Positions 10,143-19,651 are shown, numbered from the stretch's first letter. The stretch is DNA of 64,000 bases from Sporosarcina sp. FSL W8-0480 (GCF_037963765.1 NZ_CP150166.1:3185598-3249597), one strand, 5' to 3'. Notes: generated from the letters alone by a model not told the origin. Made by a program: numbers and translations.

Positions 10143-10199
10143 GTTGATTACCGGCTTTGCCGGTGTGCTCGTAACGCTTCGCTTTTACTCGCAATCAAC
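10143..10199. repeat. 57-bp inverted-repeat element
   Basis: Ends GTTGATT and AATCAAC are perfect inverted repeats, and an inner ACCGGC...GCCGGT hairpin follows the left end. It lies just past the glycosyltransferase stop and resembles a REP-like or processing element. Function unknown. Confidence 0.45.
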
Positions 10200-10280
10200 G
10201 GATATACTGGCGCATACTACCCTACTTTTTAAGTTAAGGGATTTAAAAGATTAAAGAGATAAAAGATAAGAGATATTTAG

Positions 10281-10313
10281 TGTGCCCTCCAGCCCGGGTT
10301 GGGGGCATTTTTT
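10281..10313 (+). terminator. Rho-independent terminator of csaB-GT4
   Basis: TGCCC-CCAGCCC pairs with GGGTTGG-GGGCA, followed by TTTTTT. It lies about 150 bp after the glycosyltransferase stop. Confidence 0.8.
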
Positions 10314-10387
10314 GATTTTAGTGTGCTGACTTCCCATTGAATGTTATGGCCTTCTCATTATGGTGTATTTCGGAAGAGATTAGAGTG

Positions 10388-10455
10388 CCGCGGGAGGATT
10401 TTAGGGATGCGAATCCCCTATTCGCGCCTAATGGTTTTTACAAATTAGGGGTTTG
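10388..10455 (+). repeat. Dispersed CCGCGG/TTCGCGC element, copy 1
   Basis: CCGCGG at 10388 is followed about 45 bp later by TTCGCGCCTAATGG, TTTTTACA and TTAGGGG. This is the same ordered set of blocks seen at 12350, 23976, 30479, 47281 and 48632. It lies directly before array A1. Confidence 0.6.
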
Positions 10456-10460
10456 TAATA

Positions 10461-10605
10461 GGCGTTATGCTGGATTTGGGGTGTTTATGCGTTTTTGGTG
10501 CGGTTTATGCGTGAGTTTTGTCGTTTATGCGTGAATCGTGAAGTTTATGCGTGGCTGGGAGAGTTTATGCTTGTTTGAGTGAATTTATGCGGTTTTGGTT
10601 GGATT
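10461..10605 (+). repeat. Family A tandem array A1 (7 units x 20 bp)
   Basis: Seven TTATGC cores at exactly 20-bp spacing from about 10465 to 10585. The consensus unit is TTTATGCGTGA plus about 9 variable bases. The array lies between the GT4 terminator and the murJ-like gene. Confidence 0.9.
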
Positions 10606-10647
10606 TTTATATAAAGTGCTGCGTCTATTGGCGTTAGTGCGGGTTAG

Positions 10648-12171
10648 GTGGATGAGGTTATGAGCAAATTGAAGAAGGCGGCTTTGTGGACGACGTTGCT
10701 TGCTCTTATTTTGAAGGTGTCGGGGTTTATTCGTGAGTCGATTGTTGCGAAGGAGTTTGGGGCATCGCATGAGACAGATGCTTATTTCTTGGCTTTCGGT
10801 TTTATTACGCTTGTCGTGGCGATGATTTCGACGGGCTTTAATAATGTGTTTTTGCCGATGTATGTGAAGAGCCGTGCGGGGAATCCGGAGCATAGTGACC
10901 GGAATGCGAATGCGCTTTTGAATTGGACGGTTTTATTATTTGTGTTTGTGAGCTTATTCGGGTGGTTTTTCGCGGATTGGTTCGTACCGTTTATTTATCA
11001 GAAAGCTGTTTTTGAAACGAAGATGCTTGCTGTTGAGATGACACGATTGTTTTTCGCGTTCATGACGATGATTGCGTTAAGTGGATTGCTTGACTCTTAT
11101 TTGCAGTCACGGCGGATTTTCGTGCCATCGCAAATGTCGAAGTTGTTGGCGACGTTGATGGCGGCTGTGTTCGCAATTCTTTTCAGTGATGTATGGGGCA
11201 TTTATTCTCTTGTTTACGGGTTTATTACCGGGACGGTGATGGGTGTTATTGTGCAGGTTGTTGCGCTTGCCCGCTCGGACTATAAATGGCAGCCGGTATT
11301 CAATATGGAGAAGACGTTCGCCAAGGCATTTTTGGTGCTGATCATTCCATCGCTATTGAATTCAGTTGTCGGTCAGGTGAACATGTTTGTGAACCGTTAT
11401 TTTGCGTCCGGGACCGAGGAAGCGGCTGTTACATATTTGAACAACTCATCTTTGATTATCAGTATTCCGAATGCAATATATGCGACGACGCTTGCCGCCA
11501 TCATTTTCACTTTGATGAGCGAGCAAACGGAGCAGCTGGATAAATTTAAGGATACTGTATTCCGCGGAATGGAGATATCACTGGTGACGCTATTGCCGAT
11601 TTCAATTGGCTTGTTAGTCGTCGGAGAAGCGGTTGTATCTTTCATTTATGAACGTGGAAAGTTTACTGCGTTTGATACTTCCAATACGTATATCACATTG
11701 CTGCTTTATTTGCCGATTATCGTGTTCCAGGGGATGCAACTGATTTTGTCTAAATCGATGTATTCACGGGGCAAGACGGCGGTTGTTTTCCGGATTAGTG
11801 TGACGACGATTGCGGTGAATTTCATATTGAATTGGCTGTTGGTCGATAAGTACGGGTATCCGGCTCTTGCGATTTCGGCTTCGGTTGTCAGCATTTATTA
11901 TTTTGTAGTATCGATGGTTGTTGTTTATAAGGACTTGGGTATGGCAGAGTTGAAGCGTGTTGCGCGGATGAGTTCCCGTGTTGTGGGGCCTGCGGTTGTA
12001 ATGGGACTTGCAGTATGGGGAGCGAAGGTTTTGTTGCATGCCGGGGATTGGTATTCGCTTTATCAGTTGGCAGTGCTTGTGCCGATTGGCGTAGTTGTTT
12101 ATGCGGTTATGATCCGGGTGATGTATCGTGAAGGGTTTAATCGATTTATGGGGATGTTGAGACGCGGGTAA
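10648..12171 (+). CDS. murJ: MurJ/MviN-type lipid-linked oligosaccharide flippase
   Basis: 507 aa, about 14 predicted membrane helices, typical MOP/MviN length. The N-terminus has the family pattern (SGFIRESIVAKEFGAS, then ETDAYFLAF). MurJ moves lipid II across the membrane; family members in SCWP loci are thought to flip undecaprenyl-PP-linked polymer units. Beside csaB and a GT4 gene, the second role seems as likely (inference). Start: ATG 10648 with TAGGTGG upstream, or ATG 10660 giving MSKLKKA; both are plausible. It is separated from the GT4 by a terminator and array A1, so it is a separate unit. No clear terminator follows; array A2 begins about 30 bp downstream. Confidence 0.85.
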   Translation: MDEVMSKLKKAALWTTLLALILKVSGFIRESIVAKEFGASHETDAYFLAFGFITLVVAMISTGFNNVFLPMYVKSRAGNPEHSDRNANALLNWTVLLFVFVSLFGWFFADWFVPFIYQKAVFETKMLAVEMTRLFFAFMTMIALSGLLDSYLQSRRIFVPSQMSKLLATLMAAVFAILFSDVWGIYSLVYGFITGTVMGVIVQVVALARSDYKWQPVFNMEKTFAKAFLVLIIPSLLNSVVGQVNMFVNRYFASGTEEAAVTYLNNSSLIISIPNAIYATTLAAIIFTLMSEQTEQLDKFKDTVFRGMEISLVTLLPISIGLLVVGEAVVSFIYERGKFTAFDTSNTYITLLLYLPIIVFQGMQLILSKSMYSRGKTAVVFRISVTTIAVNFILNWLLVDKYGYPALAISASVVSIYYFVVSMVVVYKDLGMAELKRVARMSSRVVGPAVVMGLAVWGAKVLLHAGDWYSLYQLAVLVPIGVVVYAVMIRVMYREGFNRFMGMLRRG

Positions 12172-12199
12172 GGAAGGTCAGAAGTAAAAGCGTGAGATT

Positions 12200-12318
12200 T
12201 GAGATTTATGCGTGAGTTGGCGAGTTTATGCGTAAGTTCGGGGATTTATGCGTGAGTCGGCGGTTTTATGCGTAATTTTTAGAATATATGCGGGAGTTTC
12301 TGGATTTATGCGTGATTC
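12200..12318 (+). repeat. Family A tandem array A2 (6 units x 20 bp)
   Basis: Six ATGC cores at exactly 20-bp spacing from about 12207 to 12308 (TTATGCGTGA, TTATGCGTAA and ATATGCGGGA variants), starting just past the murJ-like gene. Confidence 0.9.
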
Positions 12319-12349
12319 AAGTTTGTCCCGTCCGATTTTCAGGTTTTCT

Positions 12350-12418
12350 ATGGACGCGGGCGATTTGCTTAACATACAATTTGCCTTCTCGCGATTAATG
12401 CTTTTGACAATCTAAAGG
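12350..12418 (+). repeat. Dispersed CCGCGG/TTCGCGC element, copy 2
   Basis: GACGCGGGCGAT is followed by TCTCGCGATTAATGC, TTTTGACA and AAAGGTTT. It sits exactly between arrays A2 and B1. The left block is degenerate. Confidence 0.5.
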
Positions 12419-12438
12419 TTTTAATTTTCGGGGCGATT

Positions 12439-12652
12439 TCTTGGGCGAAGATGTATGCTTCTTGAGCGCGAAACCATATTCTTTGAGCGCAAGACTCGGA
12501 TCTTGAGCGCGAAACAATATTCTTGAGCGCAAGACTCAGTTCTTGAGCGCGAAACCATATTCTTGAGCGCGGGACTCGGTTCTTGAGCGCGAAACCATGT
12601 TCTTGAGCGTTAAACCATATTCTTGAGCGCAAGACGCAATTCTTAACCGCGT
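12439..12652 (+). repeat. Family B tandem array B1 (about 11 units x 20 bp)
   Basis: TTCTTGAGCGC cores at 20-bp spacing. The spacers tend to alternate between a GAAACCATAT type and an AAGACTCGGT type, giving a 40-bp higher-order repeat. It abuts the terminator of the glucosaminidase gene. An 87-codon open frame on the minus strand here is a by-product of the repeats. Confidence 0.9.
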
Positions 12653-12679
12653 GTTAAAGGTTTATTTAATTGCAACAGA

Positions 12680-12710
12680 AAAAGTAGAGGGATTTCCCTC
12701 TACTTTTTTG
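12680..12710 (-). terminator. Terminator of the SLH glucosaminidase gene
   Basis: AAAGTAGAGGG and CCCTCTACTTT form a near-perfect stem with A/T runs on both sides, directly at the stop codon. It could work in both directions. Confidence 0.85.
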
Positions 12711-14756
12711 TTATTTCGTATTCAAGTCTGTGACGAAGTCGCCGCGGATCCAGCCGAATTCGATGTGTTGGCCGGATTTGTCGTGGGTGACGGAGTCGGC
12801 GAAGATTTTGTACCAGATGTAGCCGTCTGCGCCTTTTTGTTGTTCGACGATTGCTACTGGATAGCCGCTTTCGCCGCTGCGACCAAGGTCGCGTTCGGCG
12901 TATGTGAAGAGGACTGTTTCTGGCGTTACGACCGGTTCAGTTCGGACGTTCAACGATGATTTGACATTTGTTCTGGCAAGTCGGTATCTGTTGAAGTCCC
13001 TGCTGCCTAATGCTTTGTCCGTTCTCCACATATGTCCGGAGATTTTTGCTCCCCATGTTGGGTCGGAAGCGTAATGGACGTTGAAGCCGACGGTTTTATT
13101 TCCAGGAACCGCGCCTTTCGCATAAGGACGTCCCGGAATGCCGTAGTTTTTGTTGGCGTACTCGAGTACGAATGCTTCGATGCTTCGTTCAGGAGTTGCG
13201 TATTTCTCCCCTGCTTCTGGTGTGCTGTCGAATACTCTGATGCCAAAAAGATTGTTTTTCTCGAATGCATTTTTACTCATGCCGAAGTCACTTTCGTGCA
13301 TGGCGGCTGATAGGATGAAGAGTCCGTTTACCCGGTAGTACTCTTCCATTTCCTTAATGTAGGAGCCGAGACCAATGATTTTCGAATTCAATGTTGCACC
13401 TGCGTATTTCGGAAGTCCTGTGCTTTCCTTTTCCGCGACAATTTGAAGGATGAAAGCATCCAATTCTTCAGCAGTATACTCTGTTTTCGAACGAATCGAC
13501 TGGAACTGGAAGTATGGATGGTGTGTGCCGACTGCTTTGCCTGAACCATCAAGGAAATGGACACCATCTCTTGAATAGTAGCGAGTTCCGATCTTCATGA
13601 ATTCAGGAACCGGGCCGATACTGTATGCCCCATACGCATGTGTCAGGTAGTTGTACGTATAATGAAGCAGCTCACCTGCGCTGTTGCCAATATAGTAGTC
13701 TTTGGATTCTGAGATAGATACAGGCACGAAATCTATTTGGTTATGTTTCACATAGCCGACTGTGTCGCCTACTTGAACTTTTACATAGTTTTCCGCGTAT
13801 TCAAGAATGCCCATTTCACGCCCTGCCTCAATGTAAGTGAGCTGTGTAGCGAATGTCGGACTTGAATAGATGACTGTTGCATTGCCTAATGGTCCTTGGG
13901 CGAATGCCATGCCGCTTTTAATGCGCAGCAACTCTTTGCCCTGATAGATTCCTTCTGCGATTGGACTTGTAGTAAATGCTTTGACCGCTTCGGCGTACGT
14001 ATCATACTTCTTGTCTAACAGCTTCATTGCTTTATTTTCAACAATAGCAAGCTGGAACTTATCCGGTGCGGCTACGGGTGGAGTTGGTTTTTCCGGTACT
14101 GATGGCTCTTCCGGCTCTAATTCAGGAAGTTCATGCTTTGCCCTGAATGCAAGGAATCGGCTAAGTACAGCCGCCACTTGGTCCCTTTTCGAAAGTCCAG
14201 CTGGGTCGAATGTGATGATTGTTCGCGTCGGGTCGACTTTCGTTCCGTTCATGATTCCCGCCGCGAATACGATTTTCGCTGCATTGACTCCTTCTGCAGA
14301 TGCGAATATGGATTCGTCAGTGAGAACGATTTCCTGTGCATCGACTGAAATGCCGATGTAGGCAATTGCGCGTGCTGCAGTAACGGCCATTTCTTCCCTT
14401 GTCATTAGTTTCGTTGGCATGAATCTGCCGTCCAGTGTGCCTTTCATAATGCCGCTTTTTTGGATGGCGCCGATTTCACTTGCGATTGCTGAAGATGGAT
14501 TCACATCGGTGAATTCTGGTACTTCTGCTGATAGTTTCATTGTTCGTGCAAGGAATGCTGCGAAGTCTCCGCGGCTTACGTCGGCTTTCGGATAGATTTT
14601 ACCGTCTGAGAATCCTTTGATGATTCCCATTGAGACCAATTCACGTAGTTCTTTTTCCAATGTCAAACCTGTCAGTTCATCCGCATGGGAGACTGAGGGT
14701 GTTATTTGTAGTAGTAGCATCAGGATGACAATCATCGCTGCTAGTTTGCGTTTCAT
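12711..14756 (-). CDS. SLH-anchored glucosaminidase (autolysin)
   Basis: 681 aa. Signal peptide (about 1-26, ending SHA-DE). Three N-terminal SLH domains (about 30-205) with SRGD, TREE and a degenerate SKRD in place of TRAE. A Pro/Glu linker (about 210-230) is followed by an SH3-like stretch (about 275-345), a glucosaminidase domain of GH73/LytD type (about 400-590) with AAMHESDFG carrying the likely catalytic Glu, and a C-terminal SH3b-like domain. It would cleave the GlcNAc-MurNAc bond at the cell surface (family knowledge). It is last in a minus-strand run of four SLH wall enzymes; 69 bp separate it from the NlpC gene. Own terminator at 12680. Confidence 0.88.
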   Translation of the reverse strand: MKRKLAAMIVILMLLLQITPSVSHADELTGLTLEKELRELVSMGIIKGFSDGKIYPKADVSRGDFAAFLARTMKLSAEVPEFTDVNPSSAIASEIGAIQKSGIMKGTLDGRFMPTKLMTREEMAVTAARAIAYIGISVDAQEIVLTDESIFASAEGVNAAKIVFAAGIMNGTKVDPTRTIITFDPAGLSKRDQVAAVLSRFLAFRAKHELPELEPEEPSVPEKPTPPVAAPDKFQLAIVENKAMKLLDKKYDTYAEAVKAFTTSPIAEGIYQGKELLRIKSGMAFAQGPLGNATVIYSSPTFATQLTYIEAGREMGILEYAENYVKVQVGDTVGYVKHNQIDFVPVSISESKDYYIGNSAGELLHYTYNYLTHAYGAYSIGPVPEFMKIGTRYYSRDGVHFLDGSGKAVGTHHPYFQFQSIRSKTEYTAEELDAFILQIVAEKESTGLPKYAGATLNSKIIGLGSYIKEMEEYYRVNGLFILSAAMHESDFGMSKNAFEKNNLFGIRVFDSTPEAGEKYATPERSIEAFVLEYANKNYGIPGRPYAKGAVPGNKTVGFNVHYASDPTWGAKISGHMWRTDKALGSRDFNRYRLARTNVKSSLNVRTEPVVTPETVLFTYAERDLGRSGESGYPVAIVEQQKGADGYIWYKIFADSVTHDKSGQHIEFGWIRGDFVTDLNTK

Positions 14757-14825
14757 TTACTTCCCCCTAAAAAGCTATTTACTATATTACTATCGGTCTA
14801 TGAGACGGAGTTTGAATAGATTTTA

Positions 14826-15878
14826 TTAATTTGCGTTGATAGAGCTGTATACGGCAGCTGCGAATTCGGCTCTTGTTACGATTTTGGTGAATTCGTATGT
14901 TGGCGTTTGGAAGACGCCTGTTTTGTCTAACTGTTTGAGGGCGTTGATTGAGTTCATGGCCCAGTACGTTGACGGGATGTCGTTGTAGGAAGAGACACGA
15001 ACTTGTCCTTTTGCTTTCTCTTGTAGGCTGAAAGCGCGGTCGACGATTACTGCTAACTGGGTGCGTGTCAGATGATCGTTTAGTCCGAAGTTTCCGTTCT
15101 CGTACCCTCTTAAAATATCTGCTTCGTTCATTGCTGCAATATGGATTGCGAACTGATGATTTTTATCGACGTCTTTGAATACTATTTCTACATTCGTTGG
15201 TGTTAGTTTCAATACGCGGTTCAACATGGCTGCTGCTTGTCCACGGGTGATTGTTTCTTCCGGTTTGAATTCGTCATTTGGAAATCCGTTGATAATGCCT
15301 GAGCCGCTTAAATTCAGGATTGCATTGTAGGCAGGGTGCTTGGCGTCCACATCGACAAATGATTTTTCCTGAATATCCGGTATAGTCGGTGATAGGTTTG
15401 GACTTGGACTTGGACTTGGATTCGGATACGTATCCGTTAGACGTTTTGCTCCAATATACCGCGGCTCCCAGTATGGATGGCCGAATAATTTCGCTTTGGC
15501 GACTCCGCGCTTTTCGTTTTCGGCGGAGATGAATTGATTGTCACCCAAGTAGATGCCAGTGTGAGAGATTCCGGGTTTGTACGTATCTTTGAAGAATACG
15601 AGATCTCCCGGTTGCAACTCTTCGGCTTCAATAGGCGTGCCATGGCTGAACTGTCCTTCTGACGTCCTTGGAAGTTGGATATTGAAATGGTTGAATACGT
15701 ATACGATGAAGCCCGAGCAGTCGAAACCTTCCTCGGGTGTGTTGCCTGCAAATTTGTAGGGAGTCCCTTCGAAGTTCAGTGCAAATTCATCTATGTTTCC
15801 GGACGTTGCTTTTGCTTGCAAAGTAGGAAGCACGCTCGCTATTAATAGAAGGATAAGCGCAATTTTAATCGCTTTCAT
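14826..15878 (-). CDS. NlpC/P60 peptidase with three C-terminal SLH domains
   Basis: 350 aa. Signal peptide 1-24. NlpC/P60 domain (about 28-145) with catalytic Cys54 in FDCSGF, His106 in ISHTG and a later His/polar position. A proline-serine linker (about 150-168) leads to three SLH repeats (about 172-350; TRGQ, TRTQ, TRAE). Such enzymes cut D-Glu-diaminopimelate or related stem-peptide bonds. The anchor-last order is opposite to that of the neighbouring glucosaminidase. Gap to the upstream subtilase is 48 bp without a terminator, so the two are likely co-transcribed. Confidence 0.9.
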   Translation of the reverse strand: MKAIKIALILLLIASVLPTLQAKATSGNIDEFALNFEGTPYKFAGNTPEEGFDCSGFIVYVFNHFNIQLPRTSEGQFSHGTPIEAEELQPGDLVFFKDTYKPGISHTGIYLGDNQFISAENEKRGVAKAKLFGHPYWEPRYIGAKRLTDTYPNPSPSPSPNLSPTIPDIQEKSFVDVDAKHPAYNAILNLSGSGIINGFPNDEFKPEETITRGQAAAMLNRVLKLTPTNVEIVFKDVDKNHQFAIHIAAMNEADILRGYENGNFGLNDHLTRTQLAVIVDRAFSLQEKAKGQVRVSSYNDIPSTYWAMNSINALKQLDKTGVFQTPTYEFTKIVTRAEFAAAVYSSINAN

Positions 15879-15926
15879 TGTTTATTCTCACTCCCGGTTT
15901 TCTTCATTGGAATCTCTATATATTAT

Positions 15927-17825
15927 TTACTTGAACGCGTCCTCTTGCACCCTCGCAAGGAAGACTGCGAAATCTGCACGGCTCATTTGGTCGTTCGGTT
16001 TGAATGTGTTATCGGTATAGCCATTCGTGATTTTTGCAGAGACAAGTGCGTTAACGGCATCATAGGAAGCCATTGATGGACTGCAGTCAGTGAATCGATT
16101 GACGTTATCCGTTTTCAATTTGAATGCTTTGGATATGAGGATTGCCATTTCCCCGCGTGTCACCTTCTGATCAGGCTTAAATGTATTTCCTGCAAATCCG
16201 GAAACGATGCCGGCGTTTTTCAATGCCTCGATGTAACCGGCGGCAAATGAAGTCGGCGATACGTCTTTAAATGTGTTTGTTGCTGACTTTTCTGGATAGC
16301 CCAACGCCCTTCCGATAATGGTAGCCGCTTCAGCCCTTGTGATGTTTTCGTATGGACGTATTGTTGCATCCGGGAAGCCTTTCAACTGTTTCTTGTTCGT
16401 CAAATATCCGATTGGGGCGGAAAAACGCTGGCGGTTGTTCATATCCTTGAAATTAGGCTCTTGTAGATGAATGATTTTCTTTTCAATCCACTCGGTACCT
16501 TGTGCGGTTTTGGTCTTGATTAATACATCAAAGATTCCTCCAACGCCATAAACTTCCCACTTTCCATCTGTAAGAACTATGTTGTTGTCGCCTTGGATCG
16601 CCACTATTTTATCGCCCGTATATTGCAACGTTACTTTTCCAGGCTCTGATTTCTCTATGAATTCAATTGTGTTTTCATAGTTTTGCTTGTACTGGATAAG
16701 GCCGTAACCGAAGATTTCATCTCTTCCCGGTTCTCCAAGGTCCTTTGCGGAATCCACGATCAGTTTACGTAGCTCGGTATTCGTCAATGTCGGGAAGCGT
16801 TCTTTGTAGAGTGCGAGGATTCCCGTCACATGTGCTGTCGCCATTGACGTTCCGGATAAACGAGTGTATCCGTCTGCTTTGCTGTCTTCAAAATCCCATT
16901 TCATCGGGTAGGTACTGAAAATTGATTCGCCAGGTGCCGCAATGTCAATTTCCTTTCCAGTTGCGCTGTTCTTGAGCTTCGTCAAGTCTGATTTGACCGC
17001 CGCAACTGCGATGACAGAATCATATTTGGCCGGGTACATGACTGTGCCTGTTTTCTCGCCGCCATTGTTTCCGCCCGAGCCGACGATCAGCATTCCTTGG
17101 TCATAAGCTTTCTTCAGTGCTGTTTCAAGAGCGGGGTCGTCTTTTTCAGTCGTAATACTTAAGTTTAAAATATCAATTTTCTGTTTGATGGCCCAATCAA
17201 TGCCGTCAATCAGACTATTTGTCGAACCGACGCCGAATCCGTTGAGTGCTTTAATGCTGTAAAGTTCGACTTCAGGTGCGATGCCAACAATTCCGGTTTG
17301 ATTGGCAAGAGCTGCAATGATTCCCGCGACGTGAGTTCCGTGGCCGTTGTCGTCGTCATAAGGGACGTCAAACGGACAATCGTTATTCATGGAGCAGTAG
17401 CCGCCTTTGACATTTAGGTCTCGATGGTTGACATCGATGCCAGAGTCAAGGACAGCGACTTTTACGCCTTTGCCTGTGTAAGGGGTTGTGATTTTTTTAG
17501 TTGTATTGATCAGTGAACTGGATACAAGTTCTTTGTCCACATTTTTTTCGTATGTCAGGTTGTTTTGAATTGTAATTTTCGGGTATTTATCTTGTAAACT
17601 ATCAATTTCGGTGCTTGTCAACGATGCTGAAATAATGTTGAAGGCAGGATATGCTTTTTCAATGCGCATTCCGTTATCATTCATATAATTCACTATGTCG
17701 CTTTGCTTTCCACCACTAATCAGATACGAATTCAGCTGTGCTTGCGCATTTGCATGAATCTGTATTGTGAAAATGAGTGTGAACATGATTGCGATGGAAC
17801 TAATAAACTTTTTCACTGATTTCAC
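15927..17825 (-). CDS. SLH-anchored subtilisin-like serine protease
   Basis: 632 aa. Signal peptide (about 1-27), pro-region (about 30-115) and S8 domain with Asp127 (VLDSGID), His162 (GHGTHVAG), oxyanion Asn253 (GGNNGG) and Ser327 (GTSMATAH). After a beta-rich segment come three SLH repeats (about 450-632; TRAE, TRGE, SRAD). It has no PA insert, unlike the protease at 1-1901. Predicted cell-surface protease, possibly processing wall enzymes or S-layer protein (inference). It is separated from the upstream amidase by a terminator and followed closely by the NlpC gene. Confidence 0.92.
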   Translation of the reverse strand: MKSVKKFISSIAIMFTLIFTIQIHANAQAQLNSYLISGGKQSDIVNYMNDNGMRIEKAYPAFNIISASLTSTEIDSLQDKYPKITIQNNLTYEKNVDKELVSSSLINTTKKITTPYTGKGVKVAVLDSGIDVNHRDLNVKGGYCSMNNDCPFDVPYDDDNGHGTHVAGIIAALANQTGIVGIAPEVELYSIKALNGFGVGSTNSLIDGIDWAIKQKIDILNLSITTEKDDPALETALKKAYDQGMLIVGSGGNNGGEKTGTVMYPAKYDSVIAVAAVKSDLTKLKNSATGKEIDIAAPGESIFSTYPMKWDFEDSKADGYTRLSGTSMATAHVTGILALYKERFPTLTNTELRKLIVDSAKDLGEPGRDEIFGYGLIQYKQNYENTIEFIEKSEPGKVTLQYTGDKIVAIQGDNNIVLTDGKWEVYGVGGIFDVLIKTKTAQGTEWIEKKIIHLQEPNFKDMNNRQRFSAPIGYLTNKKQLKGFPDATIRPYENITRAEAATIIGRALGYPEKSATNTFKDVSPTSFAAGYIEALKNAGIVSGFAGNTFKPDQKVTRGEMAILISKAFKLKTDNVNRFTDCSPSMASYDAVNALVSAKITNGYTDNTFKPNDQMSRADFAVFLARVQEDAFK

Positions 17826-17845
17826 CGTCCTTGTCCAGAGATACC

Positions 17846-17888
17846 TAAAAAAGAAGCCCTCTAGAAAGAGAAATTCCAGTAGGGCTGT
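17846..17888 (-). terminator. Terminator of the SLH amidase gene
   Basis: On the minus strand AGCCCT...AGGGCT forms a stem with extra internal pairing, followed by CTTCTTTTTT. It lies between the amidase stop and the protease start. Confidence 0.7.
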
Positions 17889-17897
17889 GGTTACCTA

Positions 17898-19391
17898 TTA
17901 ATGATGTTTTTTTGAAGGAGTTGCATGGTTGTTTGTATACAACGACATGATATCCGTGCGGCCTTCATAGTTATACAGATAATCAAGAGTTCCAAGGAAT
18001 ACCGCTTTTGCCATCGTTTCGCGATGTGCTGGTGAAGCGATATATTGTGCGTCCTTCGCATTGTCGATAAATCCGACTTCGATTAATGTAGCAGGCATCG
18101 TGTTTTCACGGATGACGTGAAGGGATTTGCTTTGTACGCGTCGATCCGGTAGATTCCATGCTTCAAGCATCCGTTTTTGGATGTATGTTGCAAGCGCTTT
18201 TGATTCATTAACGTTTGGATTGCGCGCTGCACTGTAATAGAATGATTCGATGCCAGTTGCCGAGCCGTTATGGGCGTTGGCATGTACGCTGACGAACAGG
18301 TCTGCCTTGTTATTTTTTGCAAATTTGACACGATCTGCAAGTTCAACGAAGACGTCTGTTTCGCGCGTCAGCTTGACGTTGATCGGCGTGCCTTGGAAGT
18401 ATTTTTTGACGCGTTTTGAGATATCAAGAACTACTTCTTTTTCCTGCATTTTATTCCCAACCGCGCCAGGATCTTTCCCACCGTGACCCGGATCGATGAC
18501 GATTGTCATTTGGTTCAACGGCTTTTTGCCGCCAATAATTTCTGTGATGACATCGATTGGATCTTTGACACTGCTGATCGCAGGCTCATCTGTAGTTAGA
18601 AATTCACCAGAAATGAAGCCATAGGAGTTGTCCACTTTTGCGTAGACCCAGCTTCCGACAGTGTAAAGAATGTCGACCGGGTAGCCTGTAAACAATTTTT
18701 TAGTGTTTGTATAGTCAGTAGATGGGCCTGTCCGCATATTAAGTGTTGTGTCTTCACCCACGGCTACGTACATTTGTGTGGATGATAGATCTTCACCTTT
18801 CACACGGAATTCTGCATTGACGGCTCTTGCAAGGAATACTGCGAAATCCCCGCGCTTCATGAGGTCCTCGGTTCCGAAGTTGCCATTGCCTGTCCCTTGC
18901 GAAATGCCTTTTGCCATGAATTCTTTTGCGGCTGCATTCGTTGTGTCAGATTGATAGCCGAATGCCCTGCTGATAAGTAATGCCATTTCACCGCGTTTTA
19001 ATTGCTGTTCAGGCTTGTACAGATATGTTCCGTCTTCCTGTTTGTAGCCGAAAATGATGCCTCGGTTAACGGATTCCTCTATGTATCCTGATGCAAAATG
19101 CTCTGTTGGTACATCTGAAAATCTTGTTTCAATAGGTGTCCCATGCAATTGGATTGCTTTACCGATCATTGCAGCAGCATGCGCCCTTGTCATGGGTGCG
19201 TCGGGGTCGAACATGTTGAAAATGTCGGATGTTGTTATATTTCCTTGCTCTAAGTAGCTTATCTCTTTATACGCTCTGTGTGTTGTAGGGATGTCCACAA
19301 ATCCGGTAGCAGCTGAGGCGGGTTTAGGTGTGAAAAGGTCAAATGAAAAAATCAACAGAAGCGACAACAAAAATAAAACACTTTTTTTCAT
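17898..19391 (-). CDS. SLH-anchored N-acetylmuramoyl-L-alanine amidase (Amidase_3)
   Basis: 497 aa. Signal peptide (1-27), three SLH domains (about 30-200; TRAH, KRGE, KRGD), an SH3b domain (about 205-272) and a zinc amidase_3 domain (about 295-475). The zinc ligands are visible: His in DPGHGGKDPGA, Glu in KEVVLDIS and His in VSVHANA, with the catalytic Glu in LIEVGFID. It cleaves the MurNAc-L-Ala bond of peptidoglycan. First gene of the SLH wall-hydrolase run; promoter likely in 19392-19500. Confidence 0.93.
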   Translation of the reverse strand: MKKSVLFLLSLLLIFSFDLFTPKPASAATGFVDIPTTHRAYKEISYLEQGNITTSDIFNMFDPDAPMTRAHAAAMIGKAIQLHGTPIETRFSDVPTEHFASGYIEESVNRGIIFGYKQEDGTYLYKPEQQLKRGEMALLISRAFGYQSDTTNAAAKEFMAKGISQGTGNGNFGTEDLMKRGDFAVFLARAVNAEFRVKGEDLSSTQMYVAVGEDTTLNMRTGPSTDYTNTKKLFTGYPVDILYTVGSWVYAKVDNSYGFISGEFLTTDEPAISSVKDPIDVITEIIGGKKPLNQMTIVIDPGHGGKDPGAVGNKMQEKEVVLDISKRVKKYFQGTPINVKLTRETDVFVELADRVKFAKNNKADLFVSVHANAHNGSATGIESFYYSAARNPNVNESKALATYIQKRMLEAWNLPDRRVQSKSLHVIRENTMPATLIEVGFIDNAKDAQYIASPAHRETMAKAVFLGTLDYLYNYEGRTDIMSLYTNNHATPSKKHH

Positions 19392-19651
19392 CTAATACTG
19401 TACTCCTTTGTGGAAAATGTTTCTTTTAGTCTACCATATCGATTTTTAGATTTATATGTTTCATTAGGACTAATTTCTGTTTTTTTGGAGATTCTTGTCT
19501 AAGTGGGTTGCTGAATTTGATGAGTTTTTGGGAGATTATACGGTATTTAGGTGGTTTAGGTAAAGGTATGGTGGAGACTTGGCTAAAAAGTACTATTCGG
19601 GTCGAATTTGGGTGGATTATAGATTAATAGATTGTATTGAATTTTAATAGT
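19392..19651. other. Intergenic region upstream of the amidase
   Basis: AT-rich spacer. No ORF with a ribosome binding site and no clear repeat array; it presumably carries the amidase promoter. Confidence 0.4.

Noticed and set aside
10461..10605. DnaA-box cluster or replication origin
   Set aside because: TTTATGCGTGA does not match the TTATCCACA box, and arrays occur at many sites with no dnaA or oriC-type AT-rich region.
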